Below are positions 6,500 through 7,563 of a DNA stretch of 7,563 bases, piece by piece. The first letter of the stretch is position 1. Each line of letters starts with the position of its first letter. The translations under genes and the position numbers were made by a program. The stretch comes from Bacteroidota bacterium. Lineage in GTDB: Bacteria > Bacteroidota > Bacteroidia > Flavobacteriales_F > PHOS-HE28. The stretch lies in the NCBI GenBank assembly GCA_023430325.1, contig JAEZAU010000086.1, positions 1 through 7,563 on the forward strand, written 5' to 3'. The notes beneath the pieces are model-generated. The model was not told where the DNA came from. It saw nothing but the letters and a program-made list of their open reading frames with translations, and made no database searches.

Positions 6500-6518
6500 C
6501 GCCGCTGAATTACCGAGC

Positions 6519-7563
6519 ATGAGCACGGCACCGCCGAAAATGAGGCCGATCCAGATGGTGGATCTGGCCGCCCAATACACAAAGATCAAGGCTGAGGTGG
6601 ATCGCTCGGTGTTGGATGTGATCTCCAGTACCGCCTTCATCAACGGGCCCGAGGTGAAGAAGTTCGAAAGTGAGCTCGCGCAGTACCTCGGGGTGAAGCA
6701 TGTGATCGCCTGTGCCAACGGCACCGATGCGCTGCAGATCGCGATGATGGCGCTGGACCTGCGACCCGGCGATGAAGTGATCACACCTTCGTTCACGTTC
6801 GTGGCAACGGTGGAAGTGGTCGCCCTGCTCGGGTTCAAGCCCGTTTTCGCAGAGGTCGATCGAGCCACGTTCAACATCGATCCGGCGGATATCGAGAGGA
6901 AGATCACGCCACGAACGAAGGCGATCGTTCCGGTGCATCTTTTCGGACAAAGCGCCGATATGGATGCGATCATGCAACTGGCGAAAAAGCACGGTCTTTA
7001 CGTGATCGAGGACAATTGCCAGGCGATCGGTAGCGATCACCGATCGAAGGATGGATCGGTGAGGAAGACCGGAACGATCGGGCAGATCGGCGTCACCAGC
7101 TTCTTCCCGAGCAAGAACCTGGGCTGCTACGGCGATGGTGGTGCGATCTTCACCAACGATGATGCGATCGCGAAGCGTTTGCGGCAGATCTGCAACCACG
7201 GCAGCGAAGTGCGCTACTATCATGATGTGGTGGGCGTGAACAGCCGGCTGGACAGCATCCAGGCGGCGATCCTGCGCGTGAAACTGCCGCACCTGGACGA
7301 GTACAATGAAGTACGGGAGAAGGCCGCTTCCTTCTACGATCAGGCATTTGCGGAGCTCGAACATGTTTCGATCCCGGCGCGCAGCAGCTTCAGTTCACAT
7401 GTGTTCCATCAATACACGTTGCGCATCTCCGGCGGACATCGCGATGGATTAAGGAAACATTTGGAGGAAAATGGCGTACCAGCCATGATCTATTATCCGG
7501 TGCCATTGCATTTGCAGAAAGCATACGAAGGTTACGGCATCCGCAAAGGCGATCTGCCGGTGA
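6519..7563 (+). CDS. DegT/DnrJ/EryC1/StrS-family sugar aminotransferase, WbpE-like (3' end outside window)
   Basis: 348 codons, open to the right edge; perhaps the last ~30 residues are missing compared with the usual ~360-380. These PLP enzymes aminate keto-sugar nucleotides for O-antigen, capsule or glycoprotein glycans. Closest in memory is WbpE/WlbC, which makes UDP-GlcNAc3NA from the 3-oxo-glucuronate. Counted from 6519, motifs are: I-Q-M-V-D-L-A-A-Q-Y near the start; F-I-N-G-P-E-V; C-A-N-G-T-D-A-L-Q-I-A-M-M; P-G-D-E-V-I-T-P-S-F-T-F; V-H-L-F-G-Q; E-D-N-C-Q-A-I-G with Asp165 for the PLP ring nitrogen; F-F-P-S-K-N-L-G-C-Y-G-D-G-G with Lys199 as the Schiff-base lysine; and V-G-V-N-S-R-L-D-S-I-Q-A-A-I-L. 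Start: ATG 6519 has the promoter-like motif 19 bases upstream. ATG 6540 (M-R-P-I-Q-M-V-D-L) matches the typical family N-terminus equally well, and ATG 6555 would cut into it. The family is certain; the exact sugar is not, since no partner dehydrogenase or acetyltransferase is in view. Confidence 0.93.
   Translation, partial: MSTAPPKMRPIQMVDLAAQYTKIKAEVDRSVLDVISSTAFINGPEVKKFESELAQYLGVKHVIACANGTDALQIAMMALDLRPGDEVITPSFTFVATVEVVALLGFKPVFAEVDRATFNIDPADIERKITPRTKAIVPVHLFGQSADMDAIMQLAKKHGLYVIEDNCQAIGSDHRSKDGSVRKTGTIGQIGVTSFFPSKNLGCYGDGGAIFTNDDAIAKRLRQICNHGSEVRYYHDVVGVNSRLDSIQAAILRVKLPHLDEYNEVREKAASFYDQAFAELEHVSIPARSSFSSHVFHQYTLRISGGHRDGLRKHLEENGVPAMIYYPVPLHLQKAYEGYGIRKGDLPV

Noticed and set aside
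6510..7364. Long minus-strand open frame (284 codons) opposite the aminotransferase
   Set aside because: It is a shadow of the plus-strand aminotransferase gene. Its product is rich in His, Arg and Asp with no recognisable motif, while the plus strand encodes an intact family with its catalytic lysine.
1..7563. Search for a new defence, mobile or multi-gene system
   Set aside because: All coding space is accounted for by envelope, secretion and signalling families. No nuclease, transposase, recombinase, toxin pair, reverse transcriptase or array-like repeat was seen.

Overview
The window looks like chromosomal DNA from a member of the Bacteroidota, probably a Flavobacteriales-like lineage with roughly balanced base composition. 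Four things point there: a TonB-dependent receptor C-terminus, a secreted protein with a type IX secretion (por) C-terminal sorting domain, a bacterial geranylgeranylglyceryl phosphate synthase of the Bacteroidota type, and starts that lack Shine-Dalgarno sequences but carry TAnnTTYG-like -7 elements just upstream. This is inferred from gene content; no marker gene such as 16S rRNA is present. I see no tRNA, rRNA, CRISPR array, insertion sequence, phage gene or origin.

Layout. Bases 1-647 (+) hold the 3' end of a TonB-dependent outer-membrane receptor gene. Bases 694-1650 (+) encode a secreted protein with a type IX sorting domain. From 6409 back to 1570 (-) run four closely packed genes. In transcription order these are an outer-membrane beta-barrel-like protein of unknown function, waaA (Kdo transferase), a geranylgeranylglyceryl phosphate synthase, and a membrane adenylate cyclase with an extracytoplasmic TPR domain. 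A 109-base divergent intergenic region separates this cluster from a sugar aminotransferase of the DegT/WbpE type (6519 onward, +), which runs off the right edge. The tail of the cyclase gene overlaps the tail of the sorting-domain gene by 81 bases on opposite strands.

Theme. The identifiable genes are mostly about the cell envelope: lipid A-Kdo assembly (waaA), ether-lipid headgroup alkylation (GGGP synthase), nucleotide-sugar amination for surface polysaccharide (DegT), outer-membrane and secreted proteins, and a cyclase that could report on the envelope through its TPR domain. Joint function is inferred from proximity only.

The most interesting signal is not a new system but a regulatory pattern. 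A TAAnTTCG-like motif recurs immediately upstream of most start codons. In three cases it lies only 4-5 bases from the start, which implies leaderless or nearly leaderless messages. It helps choose starts, notably 3606 for the cyclase and 694 for the sorting-domain protein. I found no convincing undescribed multi-gene system here.
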